Of a DNA stretch of 64,000 nucleotides, positions 1-12,700 are shown piece after piece. The notes below the pieces were generated by a model that saw only the letters and a program-made list of their open reading frames with translations, was not told where the DNA came from and made no database searches. The stretch is from Oxyruncus cristatus (taxonomy: Eukaryota; Chordata; Aves; Passeriformes; Cotingidae). A program made the position numbers and the translations under genes. Where the stretch lies: the NCBI GenBank assembly GCA_013399855.1, contig VXAY01004335.1, positions 68,184 through 132,183 on the forward strand. Direction: 5' to 3'. Position 1 is the stretch's first letter; every line of letters begins with the position of its first letter.

Positions 1-3000
1 GTTGGTTGTGGGAATGATGACCATAAAAGGAAAATTAATTAGTCAGAAAATTACTTCAAATTTCAGCTTGTATTAGAGATGTTTTTTGTTTTCTGTCATG
101 TTTCTAATATGTAGATTATTACTACAGCGAGGAGCGTGGAGAGGGAGAAGACCCAAAGTCTAGCCTGTGCTGAGGTACAGAGGAGCTAGGAAAATTAATA
201 CCTTTTTCAACCTCTTTTTTAACTTCTGCCTTATCTGTTATGGTGAGCTAATACAGTTACTCTTGCTTAACAACAGCTTGCTGTTATTATGGGTTATTCA
301 ACAAGGAGTTTCATGACTGGTTTCATAAAGCAAGAATTTATTGAATTCTAAGAGGCGAACGATGAAGATAAATTGGGATGTGTCTAAATGAAATTAAAAA
401 TTATTACTTGCACAAAATTTAGAGTGTGGATGGCTGTACCACCAAATTTGCAGTTAACACTGTTAGGAATTAAAGGTATGTAACTGATAAAGATGGATGT
501 CTCACTTTCTTAGTTCCAACCTGTGCCGTTTAAAATAAATATTATAATAATTGATCTCTGTGAATGATGTGCATGTGCTAAATGACACTTGATATATGAC
601 ACCAACTTCCTGCTCCTGGCACTGATGGATGAGCTTAGTCTTTCTGTAATGAAAAGATGGTCAAACTTTCAATTACACATATCGCACCTCCATAGACAAA
701 GCACAGCGAAAATAAATTCAATACCATTCAGCTGTCGCCAACCTAGCATTAGCATAGACCCCCGAAAAAGATTTAATCAAAACTCTGTGAGAGTGAAATC
801 GGTATCATTTTATCTTAAGTCCTGAATATATTACTCTGTGGCATTAAATGTGAAATGTACACCTCTTTTTATTTCAGAGCATTTGTTGTTACATTACCTC
901 CTCTGGAATGAATTGCACCATAAGTGGGATTCATGCAGAGTCATAAAGCACCCTGGGGAAACCCACAGGAAAAAAAAATTCTACTGCAGAAAAGAAAAAA
1001 TCCTTCTTTCCTTGTTCACAACTTGGAGAACAACAACATAAAATAAACAGAACACTATTTTGTGGTACGGGGTAACACTACTAGTTAGGGATTCAACTAT
1101 TTTTCTCACCACAGGTTACTAATTATTGATACATTTTTCGAGTAAATTTAGGATGATGCTATGTTTGTAGCCGTGGAATTTTTCCATGGGTAAAAGTGGG
1201 ATTTACGAGGGATCTTTCTCTAGATCTATCCCTTCAGCAAGCAATGCAAAACAGGAAATTCAAGAACCACAACTGAGACGTGCAACTGAGTAAGGGTTTT
1301 TCCCAAATGACTTCTGAAATCGGCTTCTGCAAGACATTTCATGGGTATTCCAGGTATCTTCCTCTTATATCTGATGTCACTGTGGATACTTCATTATCTT
1401 TATAAATGCCTAATTCTTTTGGGAATTTTTACAGGAGTTGAGTTAATATATGATGTGGATAATTTATTTTATTGTGTCAATCTCATACAAGGATGAAGAC
1501 CAGTTTTCAAGGTGGCATAGCATGCTCTAAGTAAGTATCTAAATTTTCATTTCAGTCTGTTGAAATGCGGCTGATTGAGTCTTGAGAGATATTTTACTGA
1601 AAAGTATAAGCAAACACATATAATGCAGGTATTCTACACTCCATTGCCTGTACTGCAGAAGGACAAATTTCATTTGCCCACACATGGCTGGTTAGGGCCA
1701 TCTGATATGAGAGCAGAGGAGTTTTCCTGGAACAGTAGGGAAAACTCTGCTATGGTAATCAATACCTCAACTGAACTTGCATTTCAGAAATGGATAAATT
1801 CAATCTGTGTCTTAAATTGAGTTCAATCCTGCCTGCCCTCAACTCACAAAAAATGAGTTGAATAACCACTTTTTCGAGTTTCAAGTTTCAAAATGTAAGT
1901 CTGTCTTCATGTCTATATGAGATTTATAAAATAAAATAAATTATCCGCAACACAAATTAACTTAAATAACTTCAGTTTAATAACTTCATTTAAAGTCTGA
2001 AGAAGTTGTTTTCGGTTTTCTCTCTGCTCTCTTTTATACCTGAAATGCAGAATGAACACTTTCTATTTGAAAGATTTAAAATGCTTCTCTGATCTGTATG
2101 ATATAACAAGATCTCTACTCAAACTTTCCTTTCTCTGAATTCCTAATGAGGCTCAGGGAAATTAACAATACCCCTCTGGACTTTTACTGGCATTTGTGTT
2201 TACACACATCAAACCAAGGCCTCTTTTTCAACCTATGAATAATAATAATTTGTTGTATTTCATTTAGCAACATGAATCAAAGAGTCAGTTCATTTTTAAT
2301 TGATGCAAAATACCTCTACTATTTTTATTAGTATTAAATCATGAAAGGCTAATTTCTATGTTCAGTTACACTCATACTAATAAAAAAAATTGGATACATC
2401 TTCGAAGTCACATCTGCTCCCTAGCAGGCATAAAATTCTTCATACACAGAGAATTTATGAAGTTTATTTTCAGATGTTACTTTCCAGACCCTAGATCTGA
2501 CTGCCCTTTAGAACAGGTATATCATTTCAGTCAGTCTGGTCTTTAAAATGACTAATAATTAAATTCTAGGAGGCATAGGGATGAGTTTGATTTGGAACTC
2601 AGTGAGTCTTCTTCTCAAGAGAGTCCTGTTCTTTTCTGTTTAATGTAGTATATTCTACATATAATATAGAACTTTTTGGTTCCTGCATCTCTCAAAAAAT
2701 AAACTTTCCTGCAAGTAAAAACATATTTATTTGAAATATCCACACCTTGGGAACATCATGTAATACATTGAATGTTTTGTTCAGCCACATAATGGCTCTA
2801 TATATTCATGTCAGGTTTAGTAAATCTGTACTTAGAAGAGTGGGCAATCTCAATCTGTTTGTTATTTTCAATTTATTTTCCAGGAAAAAAATAGTCTGTT
2901 AAAAATATATTTAGCACATTTTCAATTAATGTTTTTAAAACTGAGTAATTTTAATCTTGGTAGTTAGTACTGAAAAAATAGCTTTGCAACAGATGTTAAT

Positions 3001-6000
3001 ACCCACAAAACAAATCAGATTAGAAAGGGTTAGAGTTAATGTCCATGGAAGTGACATTCAGATCAGATCCTGCATTTAAAAACACAAGTAAAATCCTGGA
3101 GCAATCAATTTTTACAAAGAGTCTGAAATCAGTCTGATGGAATCAATAACTTCAGTTTTGTGGTATCTCACATTTCTATAAAAATTTTAGTCTCTATAAT
3201 GTAAAGGAAATATAGTGTATTCAATAAATGAACCTGCTAAAATATGATTGAGACTTTCATGAAGAGCAATATCTAATGGAAATCTGCTCAACACTGATAC
3301 AACTCTCAAAATGAGCTGAAGGAGGCATAGAATTACTTATGTTAAGCAACTATTTATGACTTCAAGAATATTTTAGCAAAGACAAAATACAATACAAATG
3401 TGCATTTGACCTTTTAATATACTAAACCATTCCTTGACAGTGTTGCATTTCAGTGTGGTTCTGTAAACATAGTGCAGCAGTAAAGTGTAGCTCTCTTTGG
3501 CACTCACACTGAAAATGAAGAGGATGAATAACAGAAAAATATCAAAAAATATTTGGTGAGATGGGGTTTATGGATATTGTAAAAGAAGATGAAAAAAATT
3601 TCAGGTCTGGCTTTGTATTTCAATAACTGCAGAACCAGATGATAGCAAGATGCTTTACTCTTAAGCCATAGAGGATAACAGGGAGCATTAATCAAAGTGG
3701 CAATATACAGGAAACAAAGAACACAGTCCTTCTGTGATAAAAAATGAATAAAACCCCAAACAGAAGCCAACAAGAAAGATCCCTAGAATAAGCTCTGCTT
3801 CCAAATCTAATAATAATGGGATTTAACAGCCAAAAATACCCAATCTCTCAAACCATAAAGGCTCCCTATATGCGGATTGACATGTAGAACAACAGAATTG
3901 TTTAGAGGAAAAAGAGAACAGAGGTGAATGAATTAGTGTGTCCCACACAAGAAGCTTTCCTATGAAGGGTCTGTCTGTCTGTCCCTGCACATGTATGCAG
4001 GGGGCACGTGTAGCCTGACCATTCGGCATCAGTGTTAAACACTGTGCTGTGCAAGTTCCTGTCAGAAGCTGAAATGTAACTTATAGGAGTATATAACTTA
4101 TGTTTGAAAACCGATATTCTATTATTAGATACTTTGAGATGAGGAAGTGCTGTTTTTGCAATTTTAGAGGCGAAGACCTGAAATATCAGTTACATCTGAA
4201 AAATGCAGGCTTTAATGGCTTAAATGCTAAGTGCTGCCAAGGAATTAAAAATCAAGATGAGGATAACATCCTAAGTACAGGACTCTGACTGCAGAACCCA
4301 TTTTATAACTGGCACTGAAAATAGCTCCTGTCCAGGAAGGTGTTGGATGGAGTCTGTTTTTATGGGGCAATCATAGCACAGCACAGTGCTGTATGCCATG
4401 CCATGCCATATTATCCCTTCATTTCTAAGGTTTCCTCATCTCAGTCCTTTGTTTCACACTCACTCTGCCATGTTAAGTGAAAGAATTATGTACTTTGGGC
4501 TCTTTTTTTTCATTGCAAGTCAGAGGAAGGAGCACAATTTTGTTTCTAGCAAGACGGTAGTAAAAAAACAAGATTAGAAAAGGGGTATTCTCAACATATT
4601 TATATATATTTATGTATAAATACAAGAGGCTCAGATGGATTGAAATATTTTTTCTACATTTTAAAAGATTTTATCTGAAACTTCAACTTTTGTTTGCTAG
4701 TACTCTCATTAGAATTAATCAAGCTAATTATGGTAATAGGGGAAGCACCCTAATCTTGCGTAGACTCAAAAGTTTTCTAAAAAGCCCCCCAAAAAAGGTC
4801 AGATATTTTCCCCTGAAATTTTCTAAGAATCTAACAGCAACTCAAAAAGCCCAACAACAGCAACAACAAAAACTTTAAGTAAGTTCTTCTCATATAAAAT
4901 TGTCTTCTATCTCAAAAGTATTAGAATAATAAAGTATCGTGCTATTATTTTCTACGACAAAGAAAATAAATTTTGTTTGGATTTTTTTTACTAAATTTTC
5001 TGCAACCCAGGCAAATTAAAACAATCAGGGTTTTTTTTTCCTTTCTTTCTTCTTCCCCCAATCCCCATTTCCCCATATCTGCTCCTTTCATCCCCTTTCC
5101 CCAATCCAAATACCACAAGATCATATCAGAAGATGGACAGGTCATGTCTTCCTCTTATTTAAAGACAGAGAGAGCTTTATATTCATAGAAAGGAAAAGAG
5201 GGTTACTCTCTGATAGTAATTCTCCTTTGTTGTGTTCAGGAAAGCTCTGAAAGAGGTGTAATCCACTGAGGGAAAGGTCATAAGATCAAAAAAGCGTGCA
5301 ATACATTATGTGGTGGTTGGTCTCATGGGACACACACTACCCAGCTACCAGTTGCTTATTTTGCAGCAGAGCCCCCCACTGGGATTTGCCATATCAGTGA
5401 GCTGAACTGCTGACACCAGCAAGCCACAGCATGCAGAAACTCAGTCTGCTGTGATTTACAAGGTCACCATAAATCTCACTGTCCTGATTCAAAAAGCATG
5501 AGGCATACAGGGGAAACTTCTTAGATGTAATCTTCCTCTATGGGAACAAGGTGTCCCAAGACCTAACTCATTCAGACACAAATGCAAGCCTTGATCATCT
5601 CCTTTTTTGGACTCCCAATGTCATTGGCATTATCACTTATTTTGATTTTGTAATTTTTTTGTTCTTCAAAAATAGTTAAATACCCGTGATCTCTGATTTA
5701 TAATCTATAGCTTTTGAGAAGCATGGACTCTCACATAATCTCCCTACTATAATTTCTCAAGCAGCAAATTACAAACCCAAGTGAGCCGTAGAGTCCCATG
5801 GTGAATTTTCTAAAATATGGGTGAATTCCCATCATATATCCAGTGTATAAATTTCCAAACCTCTGTTTTTTGCAAGAGGGTTCCTCTGTGCCAAAAGAGT
5901 CTGAACTGTCTTGATTGACAATGTGACAGTACAGAATGGGGGATGGGTAAAGGATATTTTCAGCGATCCATCACTTAGAAGGTTTTATAGCTTTGAATAT

Positions 6001-8202
6001 GCTGACACTGAATTACAATGCAGGGTAATCCTTTCAAAATGACAGAACGTCTCACTATCAGGAAAGAATGGCTCCGTGAATGTGAGAAGGCTAAGGTGGC
6101 AGCAGCCTCCTCAGTGACTGCATGTTACCAGGTGGCAAATGTGACTTCAGAAAAAGGGAAGATCAGTGTATTTACAGAAATGTTGTTCCACCTAAAAATA
6201 GTTTGGACATAAGATTACAGTCAATATCTCTTTGAGACAAAATGATATTAAGACTTTTAGAGTCTTAAATAAGAGACAGAATCTACGATTCTATAGAGAA
6301 AAAGAAATCTTTCTCACTCGGTCTCCCTGGTATTGCACATTACATATCAAACGTACACATAAGGGGATGAAGCTGTGGGAGAAAGTTTGTACAAAGGCCA
6401 TTTAAAAGTGTTTACTATGACTAAAACAAAGAAGATACAGAAGATATTGATGAAACAACTATGTAAAAGGTGTTCAATAGTTGCTGTAGTTTACAGCCAT
6501 CTCTCTAATGTAGAATAATAACATAGGCCCAGGTATTAACCAGATAGCATCCTGTCGTGTGGTACAGGGGATACAACTATAATTCCAGTATACAATGTTT
6601 ATAATGGACAACAAATAGAAACTAAGGTGGTTGTTCAAGCCCTATCATGGGTGTGTAGCTTGTTTTTCAGATCTTTTCCTACTTCAGTGCTGTCAGTTTG
6701 AACTCTGCTCCACCTTTTTTTTGATGTGCTGATTGTTTAATAAACCCAGTTATTGAATGGCACACTCAAAAACCCCTTTTATGCTCTCCCCTGCTTTCTC
6801 CAAGTTGATAAAAAACCATAGCTGATTGCTCTGTGCTAACCACCTAATAGTTTAGGGGCATCTTCATGAAAGATTTCACCAGAATACATTAGTAGGAAAC
6901 ACAGAATTTTGTCAGCTCATCTCCTCTTTCCTACTTGTTTGCATCTTTTAATTCTATGTGACTGCGGGCTGATTGATTTCTTCTTCACCGCTGGTCATAA
7001 TTATGAAGCTGCTTGTAGAAATATCTAGTTATGTCTGTATGCTTTGCAGTTTGCTCCAGAAAAGCTTGATGAAATGGGGCCTGATCTCTCACAAATGTTT
7101 GTTCTGTGGCAGGCAATGTTAAGCTTGATATAATTATCTAGAATGCAGATATTGAGGATACTGTCATGTTACCATCAGAAGATGAGGCTTAGACAATAAA
7201 TAGATATTAGATAAATTGTACATTCCTACAATAGCTCAGAGAAGAACAAAAATCCCTTGGTATGCTTATTCATAAGTTTAGTTCAGAAAGAAAGAAAACA
7301 GTGAAGTTGCTAATGTCTTGAGCCCTTTCTTTGCTAATCCCAGATTGTAACCATATTGGGGAAAAAAAAATTACTCCTTTCTAATTTATTGCTGGAAATG
7401 CTTGACGTCTACCTCAGGGAAAATTGCATGCAAGACAAAAGAATACAAATAGTTCCTGGAGCATATGAAATAGTGAACGTGATTTCCTATAGGTTTATAT
7501 AGGTTTTTTGTCTTTTTCAGGCGTCTAAAAAGATGTGAGAATTGTTTGAAGATTTTGTCATGATTCTGGCACTTGTAAGTATGCTCTCTATAGGACACTA
7601 ATAGAGTTTCTCTTTTCTTCCTGTCTATTTTCATATATTTTCTAGTACCATTAATTATCTTTACTGCTCATTCTGTCTGTTCCAACTTTATTACAATAAG
7701 GAAAACAGACATGTGACACATGAATAGCAAGTAATAATCATATATACTGTTTATCCACAGGAAATTAGGCTAAAAAGGAAAAGCATGAAAAATAATGGAG
7801 AATATTTGGCAGAGACAGCGCATGGAGACTGAATGGAATTACATGCCTCTGAGTAGGAGGAAATTTGTACTACCCACACATATTTGTCTTTTCATAGCTA
7901 TTTGATCAGTTTAGTCTGTACATCTGGATATGTCTTTCAAATGTTCAACCTCATTAAAAGCTTCTCTTTAAAGAAGACTTGCTCTTCCTGTTGCATTATC
8001 TTTGCAGTAATAGAATTAGAATTAGAGGAGCAGCCTTCATTATTCCCAGCTGCCTTTTGCAGACTTTATCCCTACAATGTATTCTCCTGCTTCTTAATTT
8101 TATTTGCAAAAAACTTGATTGATAGGACCTCCATAATTTCATTGGAGAGAGGATCACATGGTCTAAACGATTACATTCTAAAACGTACTAACAGGGACAC
8201 TT
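1..8202. other. AT-rich noncoding stretch, no gene seen
   Basis: Unique, AT-rich sequence. The reading frames are short and rich in F, L, I, S and C, as expected by chance. I recognise no CR1, LTR, tRNA or coding exon. About 6920-7150 is slightly more balanced in composition and has several homeodomain-like TAAT and TGATTGAT words, so it could be a conserved noncoding element, but that is only an impression. Nothing else stands out. Confidence 0.6.
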
Positions 8203-8286
8203 CCCCCCCCCCCCCACCTCNNNNNNNNNNNNNNNNNNNNNNNNNNNNNNNNNNNNNAGTAAAAGGGGCCCTCCCCCCCCCCCCCC
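8203..8286. other. Assembly gap (37 N) between two poly-C runs
   Basis: Positions 8221-8257 are N. A run of 13 C lies at 8203-8215 and a run of 14 C at 8273-8286. Such homopolymers are hard to sequence, so the gap is probably a sequencing failure of uncertain true length. The open frame running through it (7884-8417, +) is an artefact of the undefined bases. The minus strand carries long G runs that could form quadruplex structures. Confidence 0.95.
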
Positions 8287-8534
8287 ATTCTGATACAAAT
8301 AAGTCCTTCGGGAATTTAATGAAGCTAAAATTGCCCAGTGTTTTTAGGAATAATTCTGAACCTGTTTTTCGTGAGGTGGTGATATCCTTTGTACAGTTTG
8401 CAAGACAACAGAAATGAAGAGGCCTGATTTCTGTGTTAGAATTGCCTTCCCTCTACCACATTTCCAGAAGAAATAAAAAATACATTTTTGATGGGTAGTT
8501 GTATTTTTTTCCCCTGTGCTCAATGTTTTCTCAG

Positions 8535-8696
8535 AAAAAGATAAACTCTCAGGCAAAGGAATGTTTGTTCTTGAATGTAATGCACTTGGAACAAAAAACA
8601 ACCATTATTTTAACTATCTGGTGGCTGCTGAATGGGAAACCACAAATACTCCCACAGTACTGGTTCTCAGCTTATGACTCAAGGATTTCCAGGAAG
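8535..8696 (+). CDS. Possible coding exon (54 codons, phase 0-0), unrecognised
   Basis: A pyrimidine-rich tract of about 30 bases ending in TTTTCTCAG precedes this segment, and AG|GTAAGC follows it, so both splice sites look usable. The interval is 162 nt, exactly 54 codons, and is open in the frame that starts at its first base; the frame stays open on both sides from 8499 to 8879. The peptide includes TTIILTIWWLLNGKPQIL and matches no family I know. The length divisible by three and the two good sites are seen directly. That it is an exon is inference, and a chance match is quite possible in 64 kb of AT-rich DNA. There is no neighbouring partner exon I can tie to it. Confidence 0.15.
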
Positions 8697-8789
8697 GTAA
8701 GCAATCATGAGAACTCCTCTTCCAAAACAAAACCCCTAGAAACCCTGGGAATCTTCTTTCACAGAGTCATCTGGGAGTTAAGACATGGA

Positions 8790-8815
8790 TGGGAGTCACA
8801 GTCTACAGACTCCCA
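8790..8815. repeat. Short perfect hairpin
   Basis: TGGGAGTC at 8790-8797 pairs perfectly with GACTCCCA at 8808-8815 around a 10-nt loop. The 8-bp stem is short and may be chance. It lies just downstream of the exon-like segment at 8535-8696. Confidence 0.6.
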
Positions 8816-8960
8816 GAGCTGTATCACAGATCTTTTCACTTATGAGGAACAAGACATTGAAAAACTTTGTGACCTTTGACTAATGATTGAAATCTTTTTT
8901 CGACATTTTCCAAATGAAGGTTTCATTAAATTAATTATAGGTTTAGGTTTAAACTTACCT

Positions 8961-9089
8961 ATAAAACCAACCAACCAAAACAAAACAAAAAAATAAAATA
9001 ATAACAATTTAAAAAAACCCCAAAACAACAAAACACAAAGAAACAAACCCACCAATCAACTGAAAAAACCCACCCCCTTCCCCCCAAAA
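8961..9089. repeat. A/C-rich low-complexity tract
   Basis: An interrupted mix of AACC, AAAC and AAAT words running into a C-rich end. It has no unit that could be phased into a clean microsatellite. The long minus-strand frame over it (8840-9055) is a product of this composition. Confidence 0.75.
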
Positions 9090-9725
9090 AATTAATTACT
9101 ATTTTTCAAAAGCCACTTTGAAAAGAAAAATTGTCGTGAAATAAAATTTGTACCTTTTAATTGTTTCTTGAAGATTCTATGTGGTAGAACAAGTACAGAA
9201 AAAGTAGAAATTGATAAGAAACTCAGATGTAATTTTGAGACTGAAATATTGTGCAAAATTGAAATAAATTTGCTTCAAATACCTCCATAGTTCTACATTC
9301 TGATCCCAGAGCAGAAGTGCTCCTGTACTCATACTAGTTGCATTGCTTTTGAAAGAAGGAGATATTTGAAAATTGTGAGAAGGCCTTTCCATACAATATT
9401 TTCTATTTTTGCAAAGTCAAGAATTTTACAGAACAGCATTTCAAAAAAGGATTTTACATATTTAGCCTTTTGAAACTTATTCTTCATGACTACAGATTTA
9501 ATTTACAAGGATATCATGATCTGCAGAGTCCTGCATCTGTTTCCTTAATAGATTCTTTTTCCCTTAATGCAGCTGAGTATCTCATTTTTCATTTTGTTCA
9601 ACTAAGACCCTGCTGTTAACTGTGTCACCCACTCCTTTTTGAACGTGACTGTGTCTCCTCTTCCTTACCTGCAGCCATCAGTGCACCCAAAAGATGTCAT
9701 CCTTTTTGGCAAAGTTTCAGACAGC

Positions 9726-9740
9726 TTTTTTTTTTTTTTT
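9726..9740. repeat. T15 homopolymer
   Basis: Fifteen consecutive T. On the minus strand the adjoining 9669-9742 is flanked by CAG|GTAAGG and an acceptor-like CACACAG, but the poly-A at its start and its short length argue against a real exon. Confidence 0.9.
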
Positions 9741-12700
9741 ACCTGTGTGATAGAAAGATTTTATCTCCAGAAATGTGTGGTAGGTGTATGTTAGCCATTA
9801 GCAAAAAATCATACAAGCTTGACCGGAGTCCTTTTGTAAGTCCTTGGCAAACATTTGCAGAAAATGGTATTGCTTTATTTGTACACTACTCTCAACTGTG
9901 TTATGAGAGAAGTTTTGTCTGTCAGTTGAACTTAAACAAGCTTATTACAAGTAATGCAAGGCCTAGTAAAACAAACATAGATTTCCCTATATCACATTAA
10001 ACAGTTAATTAAAAGACAAATATAGTCTTTAACTATGAGTCCATATTGATCCTGCCAATATTGCACAAAATACGACTTCATTTGGGGTGGTGTCTTTGCA
10101 GTTTCTCAGCGCCTCTGCAACATACACCAATACTTATTCTATATGAACACCAAAAATTACTGCTTTTGGGAATGTGGGAATGACACTACCACATTTAGGT
10201 AAGAGCTTTAGGGGAAATGACAGTTAAGAATTCACCCCACACAGCTACGAACGTAATCCAGGAACATTATTCTATGCACCTTTTGCTTACACATTAGTAC
10301 ATTTGTTGTACTGGCAGATTGACTTTTGCTGTTCTTTTGAATCTCAAACCATTTGGTTCTGCAGGGTCCCTGAATTACTGAAATACCTGTGAAAATAGTA
10401 GAATATTTTTGTCTCACCATTTGACCATTTCTAGTAGAGATCATGAATTTTAAAGGTCTTTCTCTACAGAGCTGATCCAACCAAATTATGACAACATGAG
10501 ATTTATTTCAGGAATAATTGCAAGATATGACCTTGACAAACATTGTGTTACTGACGGTCTTTCCTTCTTTTTCTCTAATTCCCAGAGGAATTAATATATT
10601 ATTTTCATGATAACATGAGCTACCAAAGTTATGTTAAAGGAGAGTTTATACACTTAAAGGGAAAGTCTGATGCTTTTAATCTAGCTAAAACTACTCTATA
10701 TTTGAATAAAGATCAATATTTTGGCTCTGAGGCAAGCTTATTGCTGACTTTGGGAATATCCTGAACTTTGAGGATATAGTATTCTGCAGCTTTAGAGTAA
10801 AATCAGAAAAGATTCAGCAACCAGCCAGCAAAGTCAAGAACAACGGTAACTCCAAATGTTTTCAGAGCCTAGATCCTATCATATACTATCCCCACACTCG
10901 CAATCCAATATCCAAGGATGTATTCCTGATTCAATTTAAAGACTACCAACTTTCAAAGAGTGCCTGGAAGTAATTTGTAACCACATCTCATATTCTCAGC
11001 TATACCTTCGGTGGTGCCAAACTAATCCTAACTCTGACCAAGCAATAAATAACATGGTTATTGTGTTCAAGTCTGTTCAGTGATGATGTAAATCTAAAAA
11101 GAATGTGGAGTTTAAATTTCCCATTTACAGTAAGTATTTTCTATATTCAGAAACAGCTATGCTGATGGACAAAGATCTTTTAATGTGTTCCCAAAGCTTG
11201 TTGCAAAGAGTTATTTAAAAGACTCCCAACTGTATCAAATTGTGCTGATCTAGTTTCAGCTTGTTGTCATAACTTCCTCTTAAAAGACAAAAAGAATAAC
11301 TCAGAGAGTTCCCAAATGTGTCATGAGACTCAGGAATCCTGAATTGTAAGTTTCTTCTGGAGAACCCTCATGGCCAAAAGCCAGAATTCAGACTGAATTT
11401 AGAGAATCTTTTTCTCTTTATGAGAGTCTGCAGAAAAGCTTAGTGAATGATTCTCTGAGAGGAAAATTCAGGAATGTTGAGCCTTGCTGTATCTCCCCTG
11501 TGCACCTGCTTAGGCAGTTTGGTGGTAATGTAGCTGTAATCCAAGAGCTGCTTCCCACAGGTAGTACAAGATTCACCACGACACTCTGCTCCCTGGTCTG
11601 GAGCACCTCTGTTCTCGCACATTATATGTGTCATCACCACAGTGAGACCTCACTTGCTGAGCTGGCCATGTTAAGTATGGTGTCTGTATCCATGAAAACC
11701 TTTCATGGGGGGAAGATTATGTATGTAGCCAAAGGGAGAATCAGATCTGACCTCCCCTCCAAACAGCGGTACTACGTGGCTTTGGCTTTTAGAAGCAACA
11801 CAATGTCTCTGCTTCACCTTCCTCCACTTCTTTCTAACTAAGCAAAAATTAGGGTAAACAACTATCTGCATCAGAGCTTGGGTAAATTCTCTCCAAACCC
11901 AGTAGAGTTGGGATAGCATCAAAAGCACGACTCACCAGTGCGCCATGAGCTTGGGCAAGGTCAGAACCAGCCCTGTAGGAGTTTGTAACCTCATTTTGGG
12001 AAAATGTCATCAACTGGCATAGCCAGGGTAGGTTTCTCAGAGTATACTACCTGCTGAAGTCTTAAATTGTCTACAACTCAGTTAAACTTCAATTTTAAAA
12101 ACTTTATGAATTGTCTAACCTTTGATAATTTTCCACAGAGATAACAAAATGTGTACACTTAACCCCAAACCACCTTCAAATCTTGTTTTCTAAAACCCAT
12201 GGGGGAACATGAAAGTACATATGCTTTAAGATAGAAGACTGAATTAACATCATTATTCCCTGTATCAGAGGAACTAAAGTATTTCAGCAAAACTTTCACC
12301 AAATAGGGAAAAATACTCTGATTTCATGGCAGACAAAGTGTAAGAATTAATAACCTAAATATGTAAAATTTCTAAAGCTATGTGCATGTGAAAATAAGCC
12401 CTTCTCTTATAAAATATCTGGCAGCTCTAATAATAGGTAGTGTTATCAGCTCTACCTGCAGTAATGTATATTATATGCAAGTACAAAAGACGTATTTACA
12501 TACCCCAGTGAAACCAGGAGGGATTTTCAATACCTCCCATTACCATAGCAAATTGCCTTCTCAAAAGTGTCATTTCATTAGAGAAAGTAGTAGGAAATAA
12601 TTTAAAGATTACTGTAATAGTACCCCCCATAATATTACTTACTGGCACCATACAACAGATTATATACATTATTAAAATGTACTTTATCTCTCTTCTCCAT

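Noticed and set aside
7884..8417. 177-aa open frame on the plus strand, the longest in the window
   Set aside because: It runs through the 37-N gap and two poly-C runs; the undefined codons keep it open artificially and the rest has chance-like composition.
9669..9742. Minus-strand exon-like interval with CAG|GTAAGG donor
   Set aside because: It would begin with a long poly-A and the acceptor is weak; a chance donor is more likely.
11443..11841. 132-aa plus-strand frame
   Set aside because: No domain, no convincing flanking splice sites, and composition (S, L, H and C scattered) like other chance frames here.
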